A DNA stretch of 64,000 nucleotides from Sepioteuthis lessoniana (GCA_963585895.1 OY757915.1:87020480-87084479), one strand, 5' to 3'; positions 10,588 through 22,200 are shown, numbered from the stretch's first letter. Program-made: numbers and translations. The notes: a model not told the origin generated them from the sequence alone.

Positions 10588-11647
10588 ATTGCTCTTAGTT
10601 ACTATATACCCTTAACTGGAAGTAAATGGCGTAGTGGTTAAAGTGCTGAACTGCGGCTCCGAAGAAAATGAGTTCAAACTCCAGTTGCGCTGTTGTGTTC
10701 ACTTTTGAGTGAATGTTCTGGGGAAGGGTATGAGCTCCCTTATTCATTCAGCTATGGGTTGAATAGTATCTCTACTGTTCTTCTACAAGGATGACTTTGG
10801 CTTTCGGTGGCCCACAAAGGTGGATGTGTCATTAAACAAGGAAGACAGACTGAGTAAATTACTCTTATTAAATGAAAATAATTACTTGAAACCATATAAA
10901 TTATTAGTGTTAGATATGAATACGATACAACTGTGGGCAAATTATTTGTATTAGGAAAGAATATTTGATATCATAAAAGAAATACTCAAATGTAAGTATA
11001 AACGTACAATGGGCACGATTCCCTAACTTCTAGGCATAAAATAATCCTTGTGGGGTTGACATGCCGTTAAAATAGATCCTTCAGCTCGACCATTCTGTTC
11101 TCCAATTGTCTTCTATACTGTCTGTATGGAAAGTGAGCATCTCTCTCGAGAGAGAGAGTAGAGTAAAGCAAAATGAAATCATTTAAGCAGCAATAATTTC
11201 CAAACATATATTTCATTTTCCGATCCCAATTAACTTTTAATTAAATGCTAATTGAATGAAACGTTTCATCTGTTGAACATTTATCATCAGTGAAGGATAC
11301 ATCACATGGCAAGCAAGCTATTGTTAGTTTCCTGGGTATGACACTAAACCCAAACTGCATCCAGTGGTGAGGTTCCAGTTCTGTATCTTTGAGAAATGAA
11401 GAACCAGTTCTTTGTTGTCATTATTCCACTCTGGCTTGGAGTGGTAGTACCTGTTAGGGTCCCATCTATGGGTCAAATCTGTCTGTTTAAAAATCATTGA
11501 TATGAAAGGTAAGTGTTACAGAAATATTTCATGTAGGAATATCCAGTTGGCTGAGGCTGTAAAATACACTAACTGCATTTCTGCAGAAGGGTGAGCCCAC
11601 CTAGCAACGAGTGTCCTGGACATAATACTAAACAATCTGATGATGAG
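10588..11647. repeat. Left arm of a ~1.1-kb inverted repeat
   Basis: This arm is the reverse complement of 12336-13422 with high identity in every block compared (for example GGGGTTGACATGCCGTTAAA at 11052 and its inverse near 12940). It holds a SINE B head at 10618-10870, AT-rich repeats, a GA-rich run at 11140-11160 and element A pieces. A few short indels separate the arms, notably at the GA run. Confidence 0.85.
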
Positions 11648-11697
11648 GAATATCTATTCTGTCTTGGTAAACTTACTAAGATAGAATAGATATTCCG
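11647..11697. repeat. Short perfect hairpin in the spacer
   Basis: GGAATATCTATTCTGTCTT is followed after a 12-base loop by its near-perfect complement ending TAGAATAGATATTCC. It sits exactly where the left arm of the large inverted repeat ends. Confidence 0.7.
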
Positions 11698-11699
11698 AT

Positions 11700-11778
11700 T
11701 AGTTTGTTTTAAGGTATATCAACCATTGTCGGTTATTTAATGCCAAATGTTGTTTCTACACCACACACACATGCACAG

Positions 11779-11857
<79 letters not shown>

Positions 11858-12335
11858 TTGTAAACTCATTTAGTAGATATATTTTTTAACGAGCCTGAGA
11901 TCATTTCTTTTGCACACAGTTAAAGGGTTTCTAGTATTGACATCCGACACGAATAATTCTACTTACTATTAATCATATGTTTGCTCACAGTGATGTGGTT
12001 ACAAGTATTGCTATTTAACACTAATAATTCTATTCAACCTTACTCATTCGTTTGGACACAGTTAAATGGTTCCAAGTATTGTTATGTATCATTAACAATT
12101 CAATTAAGCATCAATCATTTGTTTACACACAGTTAAATGATCAAACAGTTTTTTTTTTCAAATAATTCAATTTAACATAACTCATTTGTTTTCCCTTAGT
12201 TTAAATGTCAAAAAGTTCTATTTGACCCATAGATAGGACCCTATCAGGTGCTACCACACCGGGTCAGATTGGACCTGGGAGCGATGGTAATGAAGAGGAA
12301 CTTCGCATTCCCCAAAGCTGCAACATTACTGGAGA
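11700..12335 (-). repeat. Element A copy filling the inverted-repeat spacer
   Basis: Starts with the tail (inverse of GGTTATTTAATGCC) near 11720, has the microsatellite inside it, then the TTAAATGGTT-type repeats, and reaches the CCTATCAGGTGCTACC block at 12240. The head continues into the right arm. Confidence 0.6.
11755..11853. repeat. (CA)n-(TA)n compound microsatellite
   Basis: A CA-rich run from 11761 leads into an uninterrupted TA run to about 11853, in the spacer of the inverted repeat. Confidence 0.95.
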
Positions 12336-13422
12336 CTCACCATCAGATTTTTTAGTATTATGTCCAGGACACTCGTTGCGAGGTGGTCTCACCTTTCTGT
12401 TGAAATGCAGTTGGTATATTCTGCAGCCTCAGCCAACTGGATATTCCTACATTAAATATTTCTGTAACACTTACCTTTCATATCAATGATTTTTAAACAG
12501 ACAGATTTGACCCATAGATGGGACCCTAACAGGTACTACTACTCCAAGCCAAAGTGGAATAATGGCAACAAGGAACTAGTTCTTCATTTCTCAAAGATAC
12601 AGAACTGGAACCTCACCACTGGATGCAGTTTAGGTTTAGTGTCATACGCAGGAAACTAACAATAGCTTGCTTGCCATGTGATGTATCCTTCACTGATGAT
12701 AAATGTTCAACAGATGAAACGTTTCATTCAATTAGCATTTAATTAAAAGTTAATTGGGATCGGAAAATGAAATATATGTTTGGAAATTATTGCTGCTTAG
12801 ATGATTTCAGTTTGCTTTACTCTACTCTCTAGAAAGAGAAAGAGAGAGAGAGAGAGAAAGAGAGAGAGATGCTCTCTTTCTATACAGATAGTATAGAAGA
12901 CAATTGAAGAACAGAATGGTCGAGCTGAAGGATCTATTTTAACGGCATGTCAACCCCACAAGGATTATTTTATGCCTAGAAGTTAGGGAATCGTGCCCAT
13001 GGTACGTTTATACTTACATTTGAGTATTTCATAAATGATATCAAGAATTCTTACCTAATACAAATAATTTGCCCACAGTTGTATCGTATTCATATCTAAC
13101 ACTAATAATTTATATGGTTTTAAGTAATTATATTCATTTAATAAGAGTAATTTACTTAGTCTGTCTTCCTTGTTTAATGACACATCCACCTTTGTGAGCC
13201 ACCCCAAGCCAAAGCCATCATTGCAGAAGAACAGTAGTGATACTATTCAACCCATAGCTGAGTGAATAAGGGGGCTCATACCCTTCCCCATAACATTCAC
13301 TGAAAATGAACACAACAGCGCAACTGGAGTTTGAACTCACTTTCTTCGGAGCTGCAGTTCAGCACTTTAACCACTACGCCACTTACTTCCAGTTAAGGGT
13401 ATATAGTAACTAAAAGAAATTA
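12336..13422. repeat. Right arm of the ~1.1-kb inverted repeat
   Basis: Inverse of 10588-11647. The GA-rich run is longer here (12833-12870) than in the left arm, and a full SINE B in minus orientation is visible at 13150-13395, mirroring the plus-strand SINE B of the left arm. Head block TTCATTTAGCATTTAATT is shared. Confidence 0.85.
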
Positions 13423-13484
13423 CTTGTACTTGAATACTGTTTATGTAGGTTTGACACCACTCGTAATCAGTTATATCAGTAGGG

Positions 13485-14070
13485 CTTTAAATATGCTATA
13501 TCCTGTGCATGGAGTAAAACCCCACCAAAAATCATGTCTTTGGTATGACTCTAAATTCGGTATGCTGGCAATTTCATTACCTTTTCTCCCAGTTCAACTC
13601 TGATCTAGAGTGATCGTATTTGTTACTGTCCCATCTGTAGACCAAATCAGTCAATTATCATTATTAGATAAAAATACTCCAGACGATATAACTGCAAATC
13701 AATTCGAATTAAAAAAGGATTCCCAAAACTTGCTGGCAAAAAACCCTGATTTTAACATAAAACAACCCAACAAGCATTGATATGCCTTAAAACAAACGAA
13801 TGAAGCAAAACTTTCTCAGTAAGTTTAAAGCACTCAATACTGCTGGCCTTGTACCTAGCTAATCTTAGTAAATTATTATATATAATAATGAAGAGCTGTG
13901 AATTAATTTGTCTCTAATATCTTGTCATGTTAAAGCAAACAGCTATAGTCTTCTCAGTAAGGGTTAAAATATGCCAATTGCATTCACGGCAGAGGGGTAA
14001 AACCCTCCTCCAAAACAGGTGTCTTTGGTATGACATCAAACTGCATCAAGAGGTGAAGTTCCAGTTCAAT
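13485..14070 (+). repeat. Diverged element A pieces
   Basis: Two partial blocks, 13485-13650 (ATGTCTTTGGTATGACTC, then GTTCAACTCTGATCTAGAG) and 13970-14070 (GGTGTCTTTGGTATGACATC). Between them I see only AT-rich sequence. Confidence 0.4.
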
Positions 14071-14074
14071 ATAC

Positions 14075-14185
14075 ATAGCCCTGAAGACTTGAAGAAACTT
14101 GCTGTCACTCATACTCCAGTGAAAGGCAAACGCTGGCGTGAAAAATTCGCAAGAAGTAAAATGATAATAATAAAACTATCAAATC
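14075..14185 (+). pseudogene. LINE E 3'-terminal fragment
   Basis: Encodes SPEDLKKLAVTHTP and a basic end, matching the C-termini at 9000-9095 and 61190-61290, then ends in an ATGATAATAATAAAAC tail. It is joined directly to an element A piece, and a 122-residue open frame (13927-14295) spans the junction; that frame is not a gene. Confidence 0.6.
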
Positions 14186-14204
14186 AGGAAAGCATTAGAA
14201 CAGT

Positions 14205-14590
14205 TGGTTGGCTGGTTGGTTGGTTTTACGGCGTATCAACCCTTTTCGTGTCATTTAACACCGAATTAAATTTCAAACAATTCAGTTTAGTATAACTATA
14301 ACTTTTGTTTACAAACATTTAAATGACAAAACAGTTCTATTTCAAACAATTCAGTTAAGCATAAGTACACAGTTTAGTTCTTTTTTATCCATAGATAGGA
14401 GCATAGAGTGGACCTGGGAGCAATGTCAATGAAGAGGTATTCTGCATTCCCCAAACTCCAGCATTACTGGAACCTCAGCATCAGATTGTTTAGTGTCATA
14501 TCAGGACGCTCATATGGTGAGGGGTCTTACCACTCCACAGAGAAGCAGTCGGTGTATTCTTCAACCCCAGTCGACTGGGCAATAGAACGC
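14205..14590 (-). repeat. Element A copy
   Basis: Starts with the tail TTGGTTGGTTTTACGGCGTA, then short TTCAGTTTAGCATAA repeats, the GGACCTGGGAGCAATG block and the head with CAGTCGACTGGGC at about 14570. Confidence 0.65.
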
Positions 14591-14596
14591 TGGGAG

Positions 14597-16562
14597 AGAA
14601 GGTAAATTATAAGTACTTTAGAATACTGGAAGCAGACACCATCAAACAGGGTGGCGATGAAGAAAAATAAAGGAAATAGTACTCGAGAAGAACGAGAAAG
14701 CTTCTCAAAACAAAGCCCTGTTGCAGGAATCTCATCAAAGGGATAAATAGCAGGGCAATCCCCCTGGTAAGATACTCAGGACCTTTCATAAAATGGACAA
14801 GTGAGGAACTTACAACAAGAAAATTGATGACTTCGCACAAGGAGATGACATAGCGAGGAGATGACATAGAAGGACTGTATCAAGAAAAAGAGTAAGAAGA
14901 CTGACCAACATTAAGGATTGCGTTGATGCATCAACACAAGGACACGAAAACCACATCAAAAAAGTAAAGAAAGATTAATTACAGAAGCTAATGATAGCAT
15001 GAGCAATATAAGCATAAATAAAAAAAAAAACGAGAAAAAAGAAACGGCAAAACAACTGTATGGATATTTCGAGCGACAAACGAGTGATATTGAACACCAG
15101 AAGACATAGACAGGGCAAAGAAAGGGAAACCTCAAGAGTGAAACAGAATCTCTACAACCAACTGTACAAAAGAACGCCATAAGGACTAAGTATGTTAAAG
15201 GGAAAATCGACTAGACAAAACCGAATAGCAAGTGTCAGTCAGGTGGAGAAAAAGATGCAACTCTTAATCTTATAATAGGCGAATGCAGCAAACTCGAACA
15301 AAAGGAGCACAAGACTAACTCCGTCGGGGTGAGGAAGGTGATCCCCTTGGAATCGTGCAAGAGATTGAAATTCAAACCAAACCAAGAAATGGAATACGCA
15401 CAAACCAGAACCCGTTCAAGAAAATGAGATCCATAAAATTCCCTGGATTTAAGATACGCATGGATCACCTAATTCCGCCCTAAATACCAGCCCGAGTGAT
15501 AATTAACAAAAAAAGAATACTAAGAAAGCTGTGGAACATGAGATTGATGGTGACACCAGTTGTAGTTGATGAGCTTAGAATGGTCCTCAAAGACTTGGGA
15601 GGAGAACTGGTTGAACTTGAAATCAGAGGAAGAACCAATGTTGTATAGCCACTCAATAGCCATGACCATGATTAACAATACAAACACATAATACATATAC
15701 ATATGCAGCAGAATCATAACGACACAATGATAAAGGACGAGCGAAGACTTCCTTAGAAAAATATGTACCTTTCCCTTTATTGCAAGGGTTCGAAAAGGGT
15801 TACTCAGGGTTTTGCTGTGAGAGGGAGTAGGAAACCGAACAGAACTGCAATATATTGACCCCCACTCTTATGGCCGTCCGCGTTGTGTCTTTCTCGTTCT
15901 CCAGGGCTGCTCAACCGGAGGGCCGGGGGCCCACTCTGCTGGCTTTCTCTACTGCATCTTATCACCAACTGGTCTGGTCCCCAAACTCCATCGGGGGTCC
16001 TGAGGGCCCCTAAGGCCGGGTGTGGCTTTCCCTACCACATCTTGTCTCCGACGTCTCTGATCTCCAACTCAATCAGGGGCCCCGAGCCCCGTCGGCCTGG
16101 TGTGGCTTTCCCTACCACATCTCGTCTCTAACTCCGTCCGATCTCTAACTCATCAGGAGCTCCAAGGGCCCCCTCCGCCGGGCTTTCTCTGCCACATCTT
16201 ATAAGCAGCTTCTCTGGACCCCAACTGTCTCACTTCCTGTCTTGACGGAGTTATATAATAGTTCAACGCCCACTCAATCGCCCACTCAATCTTTGGAATG
16301 GCACGTTTGATCGTCATCAAGCGGAAATAACTGTCATGCAGTTCAGAGGTCACTCTCTTCCGGTGCATCAGTCTATGAGCGTACCATGGGAATTTTACCT
16401 TGTCCCATTTCATTAGCCAAATCCGCCCACACGATCTCTTTCGATTACTGGCCATTGGAATGTGTCACTTCCTTTCGGTGCATCACTTTGGAATGGCATG
16501 TTTACCCGGGATGAAGGTCAAAATACAACACCAAGACCATTCCATGAGAATAATAATAATAA
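14597..16562 (+). pseudogene. LINE E copy interrupted by LTR1
   Basis: The plus strand carries diverged LINE E sequence: a block before KWTSEELTTRK near 14790, then the segment around TSIKDCVDAST, a zinc-motif region near 15235, and an endonuclease region near 15480-15630. At 15639 it is cut by LTR1 copy 2 and resumes at 16531 with ACCATTCC before an (AAT)n tail at 16550-16562. Many stops and shifts are present. The (AAT)n tail matches the end of the 14075-14185 fragment, which supports it as the LINE E 3' terminus. Confidence 0.7.
15639..16530 (-). mobile_element. Solo LTR, family LTR1 (copy 2)
   Basis: Starts TGTTGTATAG, ends AAATACAACA, flanked by the 4-bp direct repeat CCAA (15635-15638, 16531-16534) inside LINE E. 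On the minus strand it has a TATA-like CTATTATATAACTC near 16250 and a GCAATAAAGGG poly(A)-like signal near 15780, giving U3-R-U5 order in minus orientation. It is GC-richer than its surroundings and contains direct repeats of a CTTTCCCTACCACATCTCGTC type (15960-16130). It is the longest of the three copies. Confidence 0.78.
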
Positions 16563-16564
16563 AC

Positions 16565-16875
16565 ATCATCATCATGTCGTGCCGCCAGCACGGATATCCC
16601 TGACCCTCTCTTGCCACTTCTCCCTAACGTTCATCGCCTCTGGCAGGTCTTCAGGGCTACATCCCGTATCCTTACAGAGCTGCTGTATGTTCGTGCTGGT
16701 CGTCCTGCTTTTGCTCGGCCATATGTGGAGGTCCATAGAAGTACATCACTTATGAGCTCGTCCCTGCTTCTCCATCAGTGTCCTGCATGTTTGGTTCGTC
16801 TTACTTGGATAGTTTTCATGATGGGAGGTTGGTGGCCGTATAGTTGGTGCCTTGTGGGGTGTTGCCTAAAAATAT
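16565..16875 (-). pseudogene. LINE F, 5'-truncated copy
   Basis: Begins with (ATC)n, the inverse of the LINE F 3' tail, and encodes on the minus strand the last ~100 residues (inverse of TCTCTTGCCACTTCTCC at the WRERVRDI position, then the GHCWRSRDEL region). It is followed by (AAT)n at 16880-16905. Confidence 0.75.
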
Positions 16876-16879
16876 TTGA

Positions 16880-18330
16880 AGTGAATAATAATAATAATAA
16901 TAATAGAAACATTCCTGGGAATGTTGGCTGTTCTAATTTCAGGAAATAAACAACGACTTAAGGCACTATTCAACTTTGAAGAAATAAACTAAGGAAGACA
17001 ACAAAAGTCAAGGTAGAAATCGAAAAGATAAACAAATTATAACAAAATATCCGAACAGACAACATCATTAAATGAAATGACCTAATTTAATTTGCGATAA
17101 AATTGTTGTTCCCCCCAAGGAGTCCGAACAGACATACAAAACCGAAAAGGAAAATTAGACTAGAGGAACAGATGAAGAATTTGCGACAACAAGCAAAGAA
17201 ACAAAGAAAAAGAAAGACCCGGGATTTTGTTGGGATAAAAAGACAAAAAACAAAACAGACATATCTCATAAAACAACCTGAAGACATAAACCGAAATAAA
17301 TTAACAAAAGAAGGAAGACTTAAAAGATACTGGGACAAGGTCAAACAATACGATCAAAACAGGACTTTATAAAATTATAAAAGAAAATTCTACCAACAAG
17401 TAGGAGGAGAATGCACGAGAGCATAACAAAAAACTGGATACAAAAGAAGCAAAACTATTCCAGAGTAAAATATTGGAATGGAAAGAACATAACAGAATGG
17501 CCGAAATGTAATATAGCCATACATGAATATGTGAAACGCACATAGAATGTTCATAACATATATACATAGAACATAGGAATCCTGAAACACGAAAAACACG
17601 TAACGACTTCTTAGTTCAGGTACGAAACTTTTTATTACCTTTGAGTTAAAAGGTTTTTCGACATAAGGAGAGAGATACCATCTTTCTATACTGACTTTTC
17701 CATCTCCCCCAAACCACGTGCGACACCAGCCACAAGGCCTCGGCGAGCGAGCGAGCGAGCGAAAGTCAACCTTCTTCCTCCGAGGTAGAACTCAACTAAG
17801 TGACTTTTCTCAAATCTCAGCCCACACTTCCGATGCGTGACGTCACTCACATCTCTGGTCACATCCTCTATCTGGGATTTTTATTGTGACATCTGTGAAT
17901 GACACGTCCGCTCCGCGCGCGCGCGTAAACACCTGCGCTCATGTTTGCTCCTAACTAACCCATGCACTGAGCCGAAAGGTTCTCAGCCTAACTAAACCCA
18001 AAGGCAAGATATATAAAACGAAATCCCTCGGCCATTATATTACAGAAAGGATAAATACCGTGGAAAAAGAATTTCAAGAACTCGAAGAAAGCCCTGAGGC
18101 GATAATACACCTGGAATCGTTCAAAACAATTTTCCAAAAAGTAGAGATTTGAAAAACGACAGATTATGATGGCATAGATGGATTTTGATTTAATAAGTTC
18201 ACTTACATCCACGAGAGACTGGCTCTTGAACTAAGCATATGCTTAGAAGAATCAAATAAGTCCAAATGGATAACAAAATTTATCTATGCTACATGACAAA
18301 CAAAAAAATTCAGCTACTTTTTCCCATCAT
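16880..18330 (+). pseudogene. LINE E N-terminal and pre-RT region interrupted by LTR2
   Basis: Plus-strand LINE E sequence: a lysine-rich N-terminal portion with many stops (16940-17500), then, after the LTR2 insertion, VEKEFQELEESPEAIIHLES (18065-18120), TDYDGIDGF (18160-18190) and IHERLALELSICLEES (18205-18255). This is the stretch just before the RT fingers domain of this LINE family. It stops near 18300, before the RT domain. A 89-residue open frame at 17103-17372 is basic and probably a remnant. Confidence 0.6.
17507..18044 (-). mobile_element. Solo LTR, family LTR2 (copy 2)
   Basis: Starts TGTAATATAG, ends ATTATATTACA, with GAAA direct repeats at 17503-17506 and 18045-18048. It matches 3160-3672 along its length, with the TGACGTCA palindrome near 17838 and a (GAGC)n expansion at about 17743-17762 that copy 1 lacks. 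A TATATAAAAC block lies near the right end in both copies. Confidence 0.78.
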
Positions 18331-18545
18331 CTAGCTTCTCGGCATAGAATAACCATAGACTGGTTTATATGCCGTTAAAATCAGTTTGGAAGCCAGAAAC
18401 GGTCACACAATGAGTCATTAGTAATTTACTAAGCCGAATAAATGGAGTACCCAATGAAACTCGAACTCACTCTTGCAGGTTTGCTAATTAACCTTGCTAA
18501 CCACTACACAACCCAAGACGCCCACAATCAATCAGTCAGTAACTG
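18330..18545 (-). repeat. SINE H copy
   Basis: Minus-strand A box (inverse of CTTGCTAACCACTACACAAC) and B box (inverse of GAAACTCGAACTC) are present. The body with AGTAATTTAC also appears at 50930-51135 and about 22295-22385. Confidence 0.55.
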
Positions 18546-18656
18546 ACAGAGCGAGCAATGAAAGAGTGACTTCACACTCTCAAGAGATCCTCTCCAAGAG
18601 ACACAATTCATTGTCATGCCCAGGACCCCTTTTTTCGTTTTTTTGTGGGGTACTCC

Positions 18657-18915
18657 TTCACCATTAGCCTAATGAGTAGGGAGTTCACCAATGGTCTGGG
18701 AGACTGGGGTTCAATCCCAGGTCGAGTCATACCAAAGACTCAAAAAAATTGTACTTGATACCGCCTTGTTTAACACTCAGTATTATAAGGTAAGGATCAA
18801 GGGTAAAATGGAGCAATCCAGGGAATGGAGTAGCACCTTCCTCTACACCTCCGTGTGGTAGCTTTTGAAAATAGTCACCTTCGACTAAGGTCACCAACTT
18901 ACTTTTTACTTTCAC
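18657..18915 (+). repeat. SINE D copy
   Basis: A-box part AGCCTAATGAGTAGGGAG, B box GGGTTCAATCCCAGG, body with TTGATACCGCC, 3' end near AAGGTCACCAACTTAC. Confidence 0.75.
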
Positions 18916-18994
18916 CAAAGATGCAGTTGTTATTTTCTATGTTTCACTGACAGGGTGGTTATGGATAGCAAAAAGAACATCGAATTAGAATGAT

Positions 18995-19545
18995 TTAACT
19001 TGGTTTGGTTGTTTTATTGCATATCAACCTTCGTGGGTTATTTAATGCCAAAGCAAGCTTTTTACAAGGACAATAGGGGTACTATTTAACCAATATCAGA
19101 TGAGATAATGAGGTAATGCTTTTCCCAATAATATTAGTCCGAGATTAAACGGTATAACGCTACTGGAGTTCGAATAATATTAGTCCGAGATTAAACGGTA
19201 TAACGCTACTGGAGTTCGAATAATATTAGTCTGAGATTAAACGGTATAACGCTACTGGAGTTCGAATAATATTAGTCCGAGATTAAACGATATAACGCTA
19301 CTGGAGTTCGAATAATATTAGTCCGAGATTAAACGGTATAACGCTACTGGAGTTCGAATAATATTAGTCCGAGATTAAACGGTATAACGCTACTGGAGTT
19401 CGAATAATATTAGTCCGAGATTAAACGGTATAACGCTACTGGAGTTCGAATAATATTAGTCCGAGATTAAACAGTATAACGCTACTGGACTTTGATGTCG
19501 CAGTTCAGCATATTAACCACTACGATGCGGGTATCCCACCTCCGA
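18995..19545 (-). repeat. SINE B with internal eight-fold expansion
   Basis: The tail (GCATATCAACCTTCGTGGG) and body lie at 19010-19128; the A-box end lies at 19490-19545. Between them is an array of a 46-bp unit described separately. Confidence 0.85.
19129..19490. repeat. 46-bp tandem repeat carrying the SINE B-box
   Basis: Eight tandem copies, the last partial, of a unit that starts TAATATTAGTCCGAGATTAA and ends GGAGTTCGAA. Only single-base variants are seen (copy 3 TCTGAG, copy 4 ACGATA, last ACAGTA). Each unit contains the inverted B-box core GAGTTCGAA. Confidence 0.95.
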
Positions 19546-20097
19546 CACAACAGATTAAATAAAACTCGTAATAAAAATAATAGTAACAATAAAAAGTTTT
19601 ATGTCGCATTGGGTTTTGATAAAAAAAGAAAAAGAAAATAATAAAGAAAACGAGTTATAAAAATATCGATGAAAAATTAAAGTTGAAGGACCGTTTTTGT
19701 TGTTATTTTTAAACAAATTAAACCCGCTTTATTCCTTTGGTAAAATATTAGATTTTCTCATTAATTTAATAAATAATGTTTCTACCACATTTAAAACATA
19801 TTGTTTTTTTTATTTTCACCGCAACAAAAAAAAAAACTTACGAGTCAAAAGATCACCGAAAATATTTGATTTACAAATATTTCCGTAGCAGTTGCAGTAT
19901 GATTTACTGGCAGTTGTTCTTTGATTTAAAAATGAATTACAAAGAGTGAAAATAAAAATCTGCCATTTTTGAAAATCATTGATATGTACGTTTATCTTCC
20001 GTGTCTGTGAATAAATTTTAAGTCTAAATCTTGTTTGATTTTAGTGGCATATTCCATAAAAATCACTTTAAAATCAAATTAGGTTATGAGCAATTTA
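19546..20097. other. AT-rich stretch, nothing recognised
   Basis: Low-complexity AT-rich DNA with several A runs. I see no repeat family or coding potential beyond chance open frames such as 19697-19888. Confidence 0.5.
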
Positions 20098-20390
20098 GTG
20101 GTGTTCGTTGTGTAATGGTTATAGTCGAAAGAAAACGGACACGGTGACCCTAGTTCAAATTCTGGAGGAAGCTGTTTGCATTTCTTATAGCGCTAATACC
20201 CTTGGGAAAGTTATGCAGCCAACTATTCTCCCTCCAGCTTTGGGTTAATAGTAGGACAGACTGTTTCTTTAACGTTGGTATGACAACCAGTCTAGGAAAA
20301 GGAAAACTCTGAATTCAAACCTGTTTAACTCCGCTTAAAACATTGACCTTATGTCATATCATCTTACGGAGGGATTTGGGTGACTATATA
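20098..20390 (+). repeat. SINE C copy
   Basis: GTGTTCGTTGTGTAATGG, B box CTAGTTCAAATTCTGG, then CTTGGGAAAG, CTCCCTCCAGCTTTGGG and 3' end GGAGGGATTTGGG. Confidence 0.7.
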
Positions 20391-20394
20391 CTGT

Positions 20395-22200
20395 ATTGTA
20401 TAATGGCCGCCTCCCATCACTACTGAAACTGGTACTCGGCTGAGTGACCAACAATCACGGGAACTCTCAAGATGGGTTTAAGAAACGGTCACACACTCAG
20501 TCAATCAGTCAGAGCGACAAGGAAAGCCTTAAATTTCAAGACTAGCGAAACCGCCACCCCACCTCCAGCCAACGGGATGGGCCACGGTATATGATCTTTC
20601 TTTCGACGACTTAAGAATACAATATCACCTCACTCCGTTTTTGAGACCGCTCCAGGGGTGTGCGGAAATACCATTGATAAAGAGTGTGTTATTTTCTCTG
20701 TGACCACGTATCTAGATTTTTCCTTTTCTTTGAAGCGAACTTTTCGCCATCTTTTCAAATCGTCTTCGAGACCCAACAACGCCACTAATGCAATACCGGT
20801 GCTGAGTTTGACATTCTATAAGTTTTATATAGCATTAGTAATATAAGTATTAACGGCAATGGTGGTGGTGTTGGTCGTGGTGGTGGAAGTGGTTTTGTTG
20901 TCATTTGTATTGTTGTTGTGGTCCGTCTTAACTGTAGCGCTATTGTGACGTGGCATAAGATATTTATCCCAGGACAGGAGTTTATTTTTCGCACGTGTGA
21001 AGTCGGGACAGTCTGGCACTTGATCCCTCGCAAAATAAGTCCTAGTTAAGATTCCCTTTTTGGGCGTAAGAGAACTGGCAGATAATGTGGGGGTTAACTT
21101 GGGACTAGACTGACCGCCGCTGGCAAGGCGTTTCCATTTTTCACGTTACACATACCCACCAGACCACTTCGTCTTCCTACCCCTAGGATAATGGAAGATA
21201 TGGGCCTCTAGGTTTAAATATAATATTATTATTTATCAACAATTCCAATTTCCTGTGAAATATTTTTAAAGGCGAATAGGAGATTTGGAGAGAGTAAATT
21301 GAAGCGAATGAAGCTGAAAAGGAACATGCAAAATAAAGCAATTCGATAGGCAGATAACACAATGAATAAATTTCGACACGAGGGGACATTTAAAATATAA
21401 CAAGATTTTAATAGCCAAGGTCCAAACAAATATCTATAGGGGTCGGCTATGTTTCCCAGTAAACAGTCTCCGACATAAATGTCTCTTTCTTCTTTCTTTT
21501 CTTTCTACTTTTCTATCTTTTCTTTTGAACCTTGAAAAGATGGCAAAGTCCATTTATATATTTAGAGTTTATGAAATGGATCTTTTCATTCCATTTCTCT
21601 TCTTTTCTTAATGCATATTATTAACCATATGCTTCTTTCTTTAAATTGAGAAGGAGAGCATACAATTGCAATACTTAGGAAGGGCGGAGGGAGAAAACGG
21701 TTTTAAGGTTTACTTAGCTCTTCGACGGGTTTCTTCTGAGAGTATTTTCTCTTTTACGGGCTAGCGGGATTCTGTACAGCTTGGCTTGAAGGCATCTGTA
21801 ATCTCCTATCCAAGAACTCTATTTCTGTTTCTTCGCCCGGAGTTTCGGCATGAGATTCGCATATCCTTCCACGGTGTCCTTCGTCCTGAAAACTGAATTC
21901 TTTATCCCTATTTCCTCTGACGAAACGGGTGCTATTTCTGGGTTAGGGCTCTGCCCAATCATTTGGCCTCCTTCTCTTTCCTCACCCTGTCTGGCGATTC
22001 ATTCGGACAACTATCTCTATCCACCCGGGTGAGGTTATGGAGTACAGTAGCTTAACCTACATTATAATTTCCTCTTTTAACGGTGAACCTTTGGGGCCTG
22101 TCAATTCAAACACGGAGCGGTAGGGGAAATTTCTTGTTTCTCTCCTCTCAGTGGTAGACCACGTGACACTATCATCTATAGATAACAAAAATTCTCATTA
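20395..22200. other. Repeat-poor stretch, no gene recognised
   Basis: The longest part of the window free of the families described here and mostly free of simple repeats, apart from a GGT/GTT-rich run at 20865-20925 and a TTTCTTTC-rich run at 21483-21530. Open frames are 60-82 codons without recognisable motifs. Base composition is more even than in the flanks. It could be ordinary unique intergenic or intronic DNA. Confidence 0.4.

Noticed and set aside
13927..14295. 122-codon frame as a possible gene
   Set aside because: It joins element A sequence, a LINE E C-terminal fragment and an element A tail; the frame is accidental.
19129..19490. CRISPR-like array
   Set aside because: The 46-bp units are head-to-tail with no spacers, and the setting is eukaryotic.
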